Positions 1 through 8,200 of a stretch of 64,000 nt of DNA are shown in pieces. The translations under genes were made by a program, and so were the position numbers. Location: NCBI GenBank assembly GCA_903871935.1, contig CAIQIQ010000140.1, positions 1-64,000 on the forward strand, in the 5' to 3' direction. Below the pieces are notes generated by a model. It was not told the DNA's origin. It saw nothing but the letters and a program-made list of their open reading frames with translations, and did not search any database. How positions within the stretch are numbered: position 1 is the stretch's first letter; every line of letters starts with the position of its first letter. Origin of the DNA: an uncultured Phycisphaerales bacterium. Lineage in GTDB: Bacteria > Planctomycetota > Phycisphaerae > Tepidisphaerales > Tepidisphaeraceae.

Positions 1-690
1 AACAGCTACAGCATCCGCCTGCGGACGACTGACCAGGGCGGGTTGTGGTTCGAAAAGACGTTCACGATCAGCGTGACTAATGTCAACGAGACTCCGACCG
101 ACATCACCTTGTCGGCAAGCAGTGTCGCTGAGAACCAGTCGGTGGGTACGGCGGTGGGCACTTTGGGCACGGCTGACCCGGATGCCGGCAACACGTTCAC
201 CTATAGTCTGGTGAGCGGCACCGGCAGCACGGACAACACCTCGTTCAGCATCTCCGGAAGCACGCTGCAGACGGCGGCGATCTTCAACTACGAGGCCAAG
301 AACAGCTACAGCATCCGCCTGCGGACGACTGACCAGGGCGGGTTGTGGTTCGAAAAGACGTTCACGATCAGCGTGACTAATGTCAACGAGACTCCGACCG
401 ACATCACCTTGTCGGCAAGTAGTGTCGCTGAGAATCAGTCAGTGGGCACAGCGGTGGGCACGCTAGGCACAGTTGATCCGGATGCCGGCAACACGTTCAC
501 CTATAGTCTGGTGAGCGGCACCGGCAGCACGGACAACGCCTCGTTCGCCATCGCCGGCAATACACTGCAGACGGCGGCGATCTTCAACTTTGAGGCCAAG
601 AGTAGCTACAGCATCCGGGTGCGGACGACCGACCAGGGCGGGTTGTGGTTTGAGAAGACCTTTACGATCAGCGTGCTCAACGTGGCCGAG
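1..690 (+). repeat. 300-bp in-frame tandem repeat inside the cadherin-like gene
   Basis: Bases 1-60 are identical to 301-360. The 300-base period continues with few changes through base 600, and a third partial copy runs from 601 to about 690. Each unit encodes one 100-residue extracellular repeat. Divergence is higher in the third copy, with changes scattered at silent and conservative positions. The repeat array probably extends upstream of the window. Confidence 0.9.
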
Positions 691-1740
691 GTCGCCCCGA
701 CCATCACGGGCATCAGCACCGACACCGGCAGCAGTTCCAGCGATGGCATCACCAGTGACCCGACGCTGCTGATCAATGGCACTTCGGAGCCGGGAATGAC
801 TATCACGGTCTACCGCGGCGGCGTATTGGCCGGGACAACGTCGGCAAATGGATCTGGCAACTGGACCTTTGATTACACCGGCACCAGTCTGGCCGATGGG
901 AGCTACAGCTTCACTGCTACGGCCAGCGACACACTGGGCCACACTACGGCAGCGTCAGCACCCTATGCCGTGACCATCGACACCGCGGCACCGACGGTGA
1001 CGGGGGTGTATGTGATGGGCTCCACCTGGACTTCGGGCTTCCTCTCCTTCCTGGCGGGCAATCTGAGCGGTTCGAGTTCCACCTATGGCTTTGCCATTCC
1101 GGTGGGCACGGGCACTACCCAGCTTGAGACCCTCCCCTGGCGCAATCTCGACCGCATCTCCGTGCGCTTCAGTGAGGATGTCTCGGTTGCCCAGGCCCAG
1201 TTTGCCATTGTGGGGTCAGTGGGCAGCTACAGCGTGTCGGGGTTCTCCTATAACTCGACCGATCACGTCGCCACCTGGTCGCTGTCGGCCGTAATCGGCC
1301 CGGATAAGCTCTACATTGCCCTTCCCGGCAGTGGAGCGACGCCGGTGACCGATGTGGCGGGAAATGTCTTGGACGGTGAATGGACGAATCCCACCAGCTT
1401 TGACCAGGTGGGCGCTACCAGCATCTTCCCGTCCGGCAACGGAGTGGCCGGTGGCGATTTCGCCTTCCGCTTCGATGTTCTGCCTGGGGATTCGACTGGC
1501 GGGAGCCTGGGGAAGGTGAACGTGGCCGATATCAATCAGACCAAGAGTCGCAGCAGCCTGCCGGAGACGACCAGCAGTTACCGGTCGGATTTCGATGGGA
1601 ATGGCCTGGTCAATGTTGCCGATATCAATTACGTCAAATCCAAGTCCAGCATCTACTCGTTGCCGGTGAATCCCCCGGTGTTGCCGGTGTTCTCCTCGGT
1701 GAGTTTGCTGTTGACCCAGGATGGTTCGTTGTTGGCGTAG
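1..1740 (+). CDS. Secreted cadherin-like repeat protein with C-terminal dockerin-like domain (5' partial)
   Basis: The reading frame is open from base 1, so the N-terminus lies outside the window; 579 residues are visible. The first ~230 residues are near-identical repeats of 100 residues, each containing an AENQSVGT motif and ending in a FTISV/TNVNE strand, typical of cadherin-type or FG-rich extracellular beta-sandwich repeats. Next comes an Ig-like module (roughly residues 233-330, GTSEPGMTITVY, GNWTFDY). The C-terminus (about residues 495-560) has two EF-hand-like segments, KVNVADINQTKSR and DFDGNGLVNVADINYVKSK, which match the duplicated calcium-binding loop of type I dockerins. Such proteins are exported and bind surfaces or other proteins; the partner here is unknown. 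It converges on the amidase gene with an 8-base gap. Confidence 0.8.
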   Translation, partial: NSYSIRLRTTDQGGLWFEKTFTISVTNVNETPTDITLSASSVAENQSVGTAVGTLGTADPDAGNTFTYSLVSGTGSTDNTSFSISGSTLQTAAIFNYEAKNSYSIRLRTTDQGGLWFEKTFTISVTNVNETPTDITLSASSVAENQSVGTAVGTLGTVDPDAGNTFTYSLVSGTGSTDNASFAIAGNTLQTAAIFNFEAKSSYSIRVRTTDQGGLWFEKTFTISVLNVAEVAPTITGISTDTGSSSSDGITSDPTLLINGTSEPGMTITVYRGGVLAGTTSANGSGNWTFDYTGTSLADGSYSFTATASDTLGHTTAASAPYAVTIDTAAPTVTGVYVMGSTWTSGFLSFLAGNLSGSSSTYGFAIPVGTGTTQLETLPWRNLDRISVRFSEDVSVAQAQFAIVGSVGSYSVSGFSYNSTDHVATWSLSAVIGPDKLYIALPGSGATPVTDVAGNVLDGEWTNPTSFDQVGATSIFPSGNGVAGGDFAFRFDVLPGDSTGGSLGKVNVADINQTKSRSSLPETTSSYRSDFDGNGLVNVADINYVKSKSSIYSLPVNPPVLPVFSSVSLLLTQDGSLLA

Positions 1741-1748
1741 CGGAAACG

Positions 1749-2477
1749 TTATCGCCTGTTGGCGAGGTAGGTGAGGATGCCGTCGGCGATGCCTTGGGCG
1801 AGTCGTTCCTGATAGGCCGGGCTGGCGAGCCGGGCGGCTTCGGTTCTGTTGGAGAGGAAGCCCAGTTCGATCAGGATCGCGGGGCAGCGAGCCTGCCTGA
1901 GCACGAGGAGGCCGCGGTTATCCATTCTCACGATGTGTGAGGGCGAACCGGCGGCGGCCATCTGCCGGTCAATGTACCGGCCGGCCTCAGTGGCGCGACG
2001 ATCGCCGGATTGCGGCAGGATGATCGAGTGGCCAATCTTATCGGGGCTGGGATTGCTGTCAGCGTGGATACTGACGAACAGGTCGGCATGGCTGCCGGCC
2101 GCAGCGCGGTCGGCGAGTTCTATGAAGACGTCACTGTTGCGGGTGAGGACGACGGTGACGCCGCGTTCGGAGAGCCTTCGAGCGACGGCGCGTGAGACAG
2201 CCAGGTTCAGAGATTCTTCGTTCAGGCCGGGAATCTGGGCGCCGGGGTCTTTGCCGCCGTGTCCGGGATCGATGACCACCCGGCCGCGGATAATCTGCGG
2301 AGCAGGCTTGGGTGGCGCAACCTGGGTGTTCGATGGGGGGTTGGGGATGGCGATGGCCGGCGGGATAATGACCGGAGCCGCGAAGTCGGGCGGCGGCGCG
2401 ATGGATTGCGTGGCGCAGCCGACCAAGTCGATCATCAACATCACGGCAAGCGTCCAACTGGCCCGTCTCAGATTCAT
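1749..2477 (-). CDS. N-acetylmuramoyl-L-alanine amidase, lipoprotein (Amidase_3)
   Basis: A 242-residue zinc hydrolase that cleaves the bond between N-acetylmuramic acid and L-alanine in peptidoglycan. The N-terminus has a hydrophobic segment ending in LVGC, a lipobox, so it is likely a membrane-anchored lipoprotein. A proline-rich linker covers roughly residues 25-65. The catalytic domain follows: VVIDPGHGGKDPGA (zinc His), NEESLNLAVS (zinc Glu), SIHADSN (zinc His) and ILIELGFLSN (catalytic Glu). All expected residues are present. It is downstream of the two kaiB genes on the same strand but 76 bases away, so co-transcription is possible but not shown. Confidence 0.9.
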   Translation of the reverse strand: MNLRRASWTLAVMLMIDLVGCATQSIAPPPDFAAPVIIPPAIAIPNPPSNTQVAPPKPAPQIIRGRVVIDPGHGGKDPGAQIPGLNEESLNLAVSRAVARRLSERGVTVVLTRNSDVFIELADRAAAGSHADLFVSIHADSNPSPDKIGHSIILPQSGDRRATEAGRYIDRQMAAAGSPSHIVRMDNRGLLVLRQARCPAILIELGFLSNRTEAARLASPAYQERLAQGIADGILTYLANRR

Positions 2478-2553
2478 CTTGTCGGGGGTTATACCGGATC
2501 GCGCGGACGATGGCGATGGCGCTGCTTGTGAGACTGATGAAGCAGCGACCGCT

Positions 2554-2931
2554 TCATTTACCGTTGGTGGATGGCACGATACCCAGGGCCGTGAGGATGC
2601 GGGTGGAGTTGCTCATGTCGCCGATGATCCGCTGTACGGGCAACGGCATCGTTTTGATCAATGTGGGTGCGGCGATGATTTGCTCACGTTTGGCGGCCAT
2701 GGGCCGCTGGTAGATGTCAATGATTTCGAGGTCGTAGTTCCCATGCAGATGCTGCTCGCAGAGCTTTTGCAGGTTCTCAATTGCCCGCTGCGAGCGCGGG
2801 CTGATGCCGCTGACATACAGCTTCAGGACGAACCGCCCGTGGGGATAGGCGGCGACAACCCGTTCATAGGCGTGAGCGGAACTCCCCAGTCCCGGCTCGT
2901 CACCTGCCCTGTTTTGTTGTTTCATACACAT
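2554..2931 (-). CDS. kaiB2: KaiB-family protein, second (divergent) copy
   Basis: A 125-residue protein with a single thioredoxin-like KaiB domain from about residue 35: FVLKLYVSGISPRSQRAIEN, the PTLIKTMPLPVQRIIGD segment, and a C-terminal STRILTALGI. The KaiB landmarks (LYVxGxxPxS, xPTL, P.P..RIIGD) are all there, but the middle is less canonical than its neighbour (YQRPMAAKREQ instead of the usual LxxPQLAEED-like stretch). In cyanobacteria KaiB changes fold and binds the N-terminal ring of KaiC to close the clock cycle. It follows kaiB1 by 26 bases on the same strand, so the two are probably one transcript. Whether both bind KaiC is unknown. Confidence 0.88.
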   Translation of the reverse strand: MCMKQQNRAGDEPGLGSSAHAYERVVAAYPHGRFVLKLYVSGISPRSQRAIENLQKLCEQHLHGNYDLEIIDIYQRPMAAKREQIIAAPTLIKTMPLPVQRIIGDMSNSTRILTALGIVPSTNGK

Positions 2932-2957
2932 TTCCCCCTGGCACCGAAGGGCCTGCC

Positions 2958-3335
2958 TTACTTACGCGAGACACGCGGGGTGAGCTCGCTATGGACGGTG
3001 GGCGCAGTGCGCTGGCGCAGATCAAACGCCACCAGCACCCGTTCGGTGTCGGACAAGTCCCCGATCACCATCTTGATGGGCTTGGGCAGCTTCCGCACCA
3101 GCGTTGGGATCGCCAGAATCTGATCGCCCTTGGCGAGCTGTGGGTGCAGCAGCAGGTCGATCACTTCGATGCGGTACTTGCCTTTAAGATATTCTTTGCA
3201 CATACGCTTAAGATTATCGAACGCAGCCACCGATTTGGGTGTGAGACCGGCGACGTATAGCCGCAGATCCCAGAGGTCGCTGCCGGCGGCCGGCCGGGTC
3301 GTTGTCTTTGGTTTCTTGATTCTGGCCCGGGTCAT
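2958..3335 (-). CDS. kaiB1: KaiB circadian clock protein, first copy
   Basis: A 125-residue protein with a ~25-residue basic N-terminal tail, then a well-conserved KaiB domain: [57 protein letters not shown]. It is the closer of the two paralogues to cyanobacterial KaiB. Its start overlaps the kaiC stop by four bases (ATGA), so translation is probably coupled to kaiC and the products are made in a fixed ratio. KaiB binds phosphorylated KaiC in the known clock; that role is inferred here from family and neighbourhood. Confidence 0.92.
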   Translation of the reverse strand: MTRARIKKPKTTTRPAAGSDLWDLRLYVAGLTPKSVAAFDNLKRMCKEYLKGKYRIEVIDLLLHPQLAKGDQILAIPTLVRKLPKPIKMVIGDLSDTERVLVAFDLRQRTAPTVHSELTPRVSRK

Positions 3336-5125
3336 TGATGGCCTCCCTTGAGGGGCTTGGTGATGACGGGGGAGCTTGGAGCGACGATAGCGATATCCGC
3401 GCTGCGGCTGCGGCCCATCGCGGAGCGATCCGCCAGTTCCTGCACTTGCCGGGCCTGCTCCTCGGTTCTGAGCTGTTCAACGGCCAGAGCTTGTGCCACC
3501 GCTTGCGCCTGCAAGGCGGCAATCTGCGCGTCGAGGGCCTTGCCGGTGGCTTCGGCCTCAACTCGTCGCCGCTGAACCCCCTGTTTGCCGGCCGATTTCT
3601 CCGCCTGTTCTCTGGCTTCCTGAGTCAACCGGGCCGATCCGGTGAGCACGCCGGCCGGGCCGAGGTAGACATTGAGCAGTTCGATGCCATGGCGACTGAG
3701 CACGAACTCGCGGATCTGGTTGGAGTGGGCCATTCCCCGGCTCTTGAGGATATACAAGCAGCGGTTGCGCTCTCCGCCCAACTCGATATCGCGCACGAGC
3801 AGCCAGGTATCAATGAGCGAGGAGATCATGGCTTCGGTCTGCTCGAAGGATTCTCCCGACTGCGTAAGGCTGGTCAAGAATGTCGTGATCTGCTTACCCT
3901 TGAGATGGTCCATCAGCCGCATGAGCATCGAGCGTACATCCTCGGCAAGGCCTGCGTTGACCATGTTGGTCACCGGATCCAGGATCACCACCGACGGCTT
4001 GAACTGTTCGATCTGCCGGTGCATTACGGTCAGATGCGTCTCCAGTCCGTAGAGGGTGGGACGAGAGGCGTGGAAGAGCAGCAGCCCCTTGCGGATGGCC
4101 GGCTCCATGTCCAATCCGATGGAGCGCATGTTGCGGATGAACTGGGCGGGAGACTCCACAAAGCCAAAGTAGAGGCACTTTCCCCCGCTCTGGCAGGTGG
4201 CGTGGGCGAAGCTGGCGGCCAGGCTGGTTTTGCCGCTGCCGGCGGTGCCGGTGACCAGGATGCTGCTGCCGCGGAAAAAGCCCTTGCCTCCAAGCATGGT
4301 ATCCAGCCGCTCGATACCGCTGGAGATGCGGTTGGTGGAGGCGGGATGGTCGAGGCCCACGCTGGTTACCGGGAGCACGCTGATCCCCTGGTCGTCGATG
4401 ATGAAGGGGTATTCGTTGGTGCCGTGCGTTGAGCCACGATACTTCACCACCCGCAGGCGGCGGGTGGAAAGCTGGTCGTGGACGCGGTGGTCGAGCATGA
4501 TGACGCAGTCGCTGACATATTCCTCGATGCCCTGGCGGGTCAGCGAGCCATCGCCCTTTTCGCCGGTGATGACGGCGGTGACGCCCTTTTCCTTGAGCCA
4601 ACGGAAGAGCCGCCGCAGTTCAGCGCGAAGAATGGCGGTGTTTGACAGGCCGGAGAAGAGCGACTCGATGGTGTCGAGTACGATGCGCTTGGCCTTGACC
4701 GAGTCGATGGCGTAATTCAGACGGACGAACAGACCCTCAAGGTCGTACTCGCCGGTTTCCTCAACCTCGCCGCGCTCCACGCAGATGAAGTCCATGGCAA
4801 GCTTCTTGTTGCGGATGAGGTCGTCGAGATCGAAGCCAAGTGAGCGGACGTTTCGAGCGAGTTCTTCGGAGGTCTCCTCGAAGGAGATGAAGACGCCGGG
4901 TTCATCGAACTGGGTAGCGCCCCGCACGATGAACTCGACAGCCATGAGAGTTTTGCCGCAGCCCGCCCCGCCGCAGATCAGCGCCGGTCGGCCCCAAGGC
5001 AGGCCACCCTGGGTGATCTGATCCAGACCGGTGATGCCGGTGGGGCACTTTCGCAGTTGCTTATCCGTGCCGGCCAGCGTTCTTGTGGTTCTGGCCAGTT
5101 TCCGACTCTTCACCGCTGAGGGCAT
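3332..5125 (-). CDS. kaiC: KaiC-like tandem RecA ATPase/kinase
   Basis: A 597-residue protein with two RecA/KaiC domains. CI has Walker A GGAGCGKT (residues 52-59) and catalytic pair SFEET (E83, E84). CII has Walker A GTAGSGKT (293-300), but the matching pair is V323-E324. The cyanobacterial phosphosites T426/S431/T432 align with T430, S435 and S436. Residues ~497-575 form a charged Ala/Gln-rich probable coiled coil, then a short tail. I start at the ATG at 5125 rather than the longer 5233 frame, because it has AGGAA eight bases upstream and the family N-terminus fits. It overlaps kaiB1 by four bases, and a strong-looking promoter lies upstream. The core clock function is inferred; no kaiA is present. 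Confidence 0.92.
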   Translation of the reverse strand: MPSAVKSRKLARTTRTLAGTDKQLRKCPTGITGLDQITQGGLPWGRPALICGGAGCGKTLMAVEFIVRGATQFDEPGVFISFEETSEELARNVRSLGFDLDDLIRNKKLAMDFICVERGEVEETGEYDLEGLFVRLNYAIDSVKAKRIVLDTIESLFSGLSNTAILRAELRRLFRWLKEKGVTAVITGEKGDGSLTRQGIEEYVSDCVIMLDHRVHDQLSTRRLRVVKYRGSTHGTNEYPFIIDDQGISVLPVTSVGLDHPASTNRISSGIERLDTMLGGKGFFRGSSILVTGTAGSGKTSLAASFAHATCQSGGKCLYFGFVESPAQFIRNMRSIGLDMEPAIRKGLLLFHASRPTLYGLETHLTVMHRQIEQFKPSVVILDPVTNMVNAGLAEDVRSMLMRLMDHLKGKQITTFLTSLTQSGESFEQTEAMISSLIDTWLLVRDIELGGERNRCLYILKSRGMAHSNQIREFVLSRHGIELLNVYLGPAGVLTGSARLTQEAREQAEKSAGKQGVQRRRVEAEATGKALDAQIAALQAQAVAQALAVEQLRTEEQARQVQELADRSAMGRSRSADIAIVAPSSPVITKPLKGGHQ

Positions 5126-5247
5126 GAGCGTTCCTGTCTGCTGAGTCCGCAAGCACAACCGCGAACTGAAACAACAGTCCAGTAGCGCTGCACAGGCAGT
5201 GTACCCAGTCTGCTCCGCGGATGTTACGGACAAAATATGTTTAATAT

Positions 5248-5276
5248 TTTATATTGTTGTCGGAGGTGGGTTTCAA
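5248..5276 (-). promoter_or_regulatory. Sigma-70 type promoter for kaiC-kaiB1-kaiB2
   Basis: On the minus strand TTGAAA (5276-5271) is followed by exactly 17 bases and TATAAA (5253-5248). Both boxes differ from consensus by one base. The -35 box overlaps the stop codon of the upstream hybrid kinase. Transcription would begin near 5241, giving a leader of about 115 bases before kaiC. The AT-rich patch stands out in a high-GC region. Confidence 0.65.
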
Positions 5277-8200
5277 GCAGAACCAACCGTCCGGGCGATA
5301 GCTTCTTCCAGGCGGGGAATACTCACGGGCTTGACCAGATGCTCGAGGAATCCGGCATCGCGGCTCTGCTGAAGGTCAGCCTCCTGGCCGTAGCCGCTCA
5401 GGGCGATGGCAGGCAGGATGACCTTCCGCTGCTTGAGCTCGCGCATCAGGTCCAGGCCGCTGCCATCGGGCAGGCCCATATCGCTGATGAGCAGATCGAA
5501 CTCCTGTGGGGGGCCGCCGGCGCCATCGCTCTCACCCGCGAGATGCAGGGCGGACGCGACATTGGCGGCGATCTCAACCACGTGCCCGCGGGCGGTCAGC
5601 AGCCGCCGCATGATGCGGGCGGTATCGCCGTGATCCTCCACGAGCAGGATTCGCAGCCTGGTCCGCGCTGGCAGGACGGAGGCAGACGCAGCGACGGGAG
5701 CTTTTGCCACAGCGCTGCTGGTTCCAATGGCAGCAGAGACAGCACCGGCCGGCAATAAGGGCAGGCGAACGACGAATGTCGAGCCTTTTCCCTTGCCCTC
5801 GCTGTGGGCGGCTACGGTTCCGCCGTGCAGATTGATGACGGTCTTGCAGATACTCAGACCCAAGCCCAGCCCGCCGAAGCGGCGGGTGGTGTGGCGCCCT
5901 CCCTGCTCGAAGGCGCTGAAAAGACGCGGCAACATGTGGGGATCGATGCCCTCGCCGGTATCGGTGAACTCGAGCACGACGAAGCCGTTTTCCTCCATCC
6001 CCTGCTTCCCATCCACGTGGCAGTGGATTCCGACGCACCCCCCCAGCGGTGTGAACTTCACCGCGTTGCGGAGCAGGTTCCAGAAAGCCTGTTGCAGACG
6101 GGTCGGATCGGCGTCGAGAAAGAGGTTGTGCTCGGGATAGCCCACCTCAATATCCAGCTTCCGTGCTTCGATGTCGGGCATGCAGACTTCCACGGTCTGG
6201 CGGAGGATGGTGGCCAGGTCCACCGGCCGGCGATCGAGTTCAAGTTTGCCGTTGGCGATACGTGTCACGTCGAGCAGGTCATCGATGAGCCGCGACTCGA
6301 GTTCGATGTTGCGGCGGATTATCTCCACACTTTCGCGGGTGTCGGCGTCAAGGCCGGGAGTATCGTGAAGAATGTTCAAGGCGAGCACGACCGGCGCCAG
6401 CGGTGTGCGCAGTTCGTGCGAGAGCACCGCCAGAAACTGATCCTTGGCTCTGTCGGCACGTTCGGCGACTTTCTTGGCCGTTTCGGCCCGGACTTTGTCC
6501 TCCTCTACCATCCGCAGGTCATGGATGTCGGTGACGGTGCCGGACCACTTGATGATCTGGCCGTGTTCGTCACGGATGGGCACGGCCTGGCCCAGATGCC
6601 AGCGCCACTGACCGTCGGTCGTGCGGAGGCGATGCTCCACCTGGAAAGCAGTGCCGGTCTTTACCGCCTGCTCCCACGCCTGGAGCGTCTTTTCGACGTC
6701 GTCCGGGTGCAGGGCGTTTGTCCAATCCCAGGTGCCATCATCGTTGTGCCCGAAGCCCTGATATTGGCGGATGCGATCGTTGAAGAAGTCGGTAGCGCCA
6801 TCGGCGCGGGCCGTCCAGGCGATGGCAGGAAGCGTATCGGTCAGTTGACGGGCGCGCTCTTCGCTCTGGCGAAGCGAATCTTCGGCATGCTTGAGCGTGG
6901 TGATGTCGACAAAGGTGGCAATCACGCCATCAATGACGTTGCCCACCGTCCGGGACGGCAGGAAGCGGGCCAGGAACCAGGACTGCGTTTCGGGCAGATA
7001 AACCTGTCGCTCTTTGGTGGCAAGGGTGTGCAGGACTTCGGTCATGTCCGCCAGGACGTCGCCTTCGGTGAAGCGCGGGGCAAAGTCGCTGATCGGCCGG
7101 CCGGTGTCGCTCTCCAGCAGGCGAAACAGGAGGGTGGCCGCCGGAGTGAAGCGCTTGATGCGCAGCTCGCGGTCGAGGAAAAGAGTCGCGATTTCGGTGC
7201 TGCGGATGAGGTTCTCCAGGTCGGCGTGGGCCAGATCCAGCATCTCCAGCTTCTTGTGCAACTCGGCGTTGACGGTCGACAGTTCCTCGTTGACCGACTG
7301 CATCTCTTCCTTGGAGCTCTGCAGTTCTTCGTTGGTGGACTGCATCTCCTCGTTCATGGAAAGAAGCTCTTCGTTGGAGCTTTTCGAGTCCTCGGTGGCG
7401 GTTTCCAGGGCCTCGACCGTGGATCGCATTTCTTCGCGGGCGCTCTTGAGTTCCTGCTCCAGTTGCTGGACGGCGGCTTCATCGCTGATTGACCCCGATC
7501 CTTGCATCGGTGCTTTGCCCCTGGCAGCCTGGAAGACGACCGCCAGGAGATGGGAACTCTCATCGATGCCCGGCACCGGACGGACGATCAGGTCAATGAG
7601 TTGGAGTTCGCCGGCGGTTTTGACCGCGAGGTTGGTACGCAGGACCGGCTGATTGGTCTTAATCGCATCGCGGATAGCCATCCGCAGCCCCGCGCGCAGG
7701 CCCTTGCGTGCCTGATCGATGATGTTGAGCGTGGGTTTTCCGGTGGGCTGCTGCAGGAAGGGGCTGGTCTCTCCCGATGAATAGATGATCTCGGCTCGCC
7801 GGTTGATCACGACGCAGGGCGGGGCATAGGCAAGCACCATTTGCTCAACCAAGGCGCCGACGTCGTGGGGCTTGGCCTGTTCGGGCCGTTTGACGGGTTC
7901 TGCCAGTTGGACAGCGGCCTGGTTGGGCAGTGACAGGGGGAAAAGGACCGTAGCGCGAGGTTCGCCGGCCTTGCGCTGGAAGAGCCGTTGCTTTTCGTCG
8001 AGTTCCTGGAACAAGTCGGCCGATGCGCCCAGTCCCTCCGAAGAGCCAAGAAGCAGAAATCCACCGGGGGACAGGGCGTAATGAAAGAGCGGGACCACCT
8101 GCTTCTGCAGAGTGGTGTCCAGGTAGATCAGCAGATTGCGGCAGGAGATCAGGTCCAGCGACGAAAAGGGCGGGTCGCGGACCAGGTTGTGGATGGAGAA

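Noticed and set aside
1-690. CRISPR array from the repeated sequence
   Set aside because: The repeats are 300-base in-frame protein modules without spacers.
1849-3123. 424-residue plus-strand frame across the amidase and kaiB2
   Set aside because: Opposite strand has amidase zinc motifs and KaiB signatures; this frame has none.
3335-4432. 365-residue plus-strand frame over kaiC
   Set aside because: Antisense to KaiC, whose Walker motifs are unambiguous.
5804-7492. 562-residue open frame on the plus strand
   Set aside because: It lies antisense to the hybrid kinase, has no ribosome binding site or recognisable motif, and is a mirror of high-GC codon bias.
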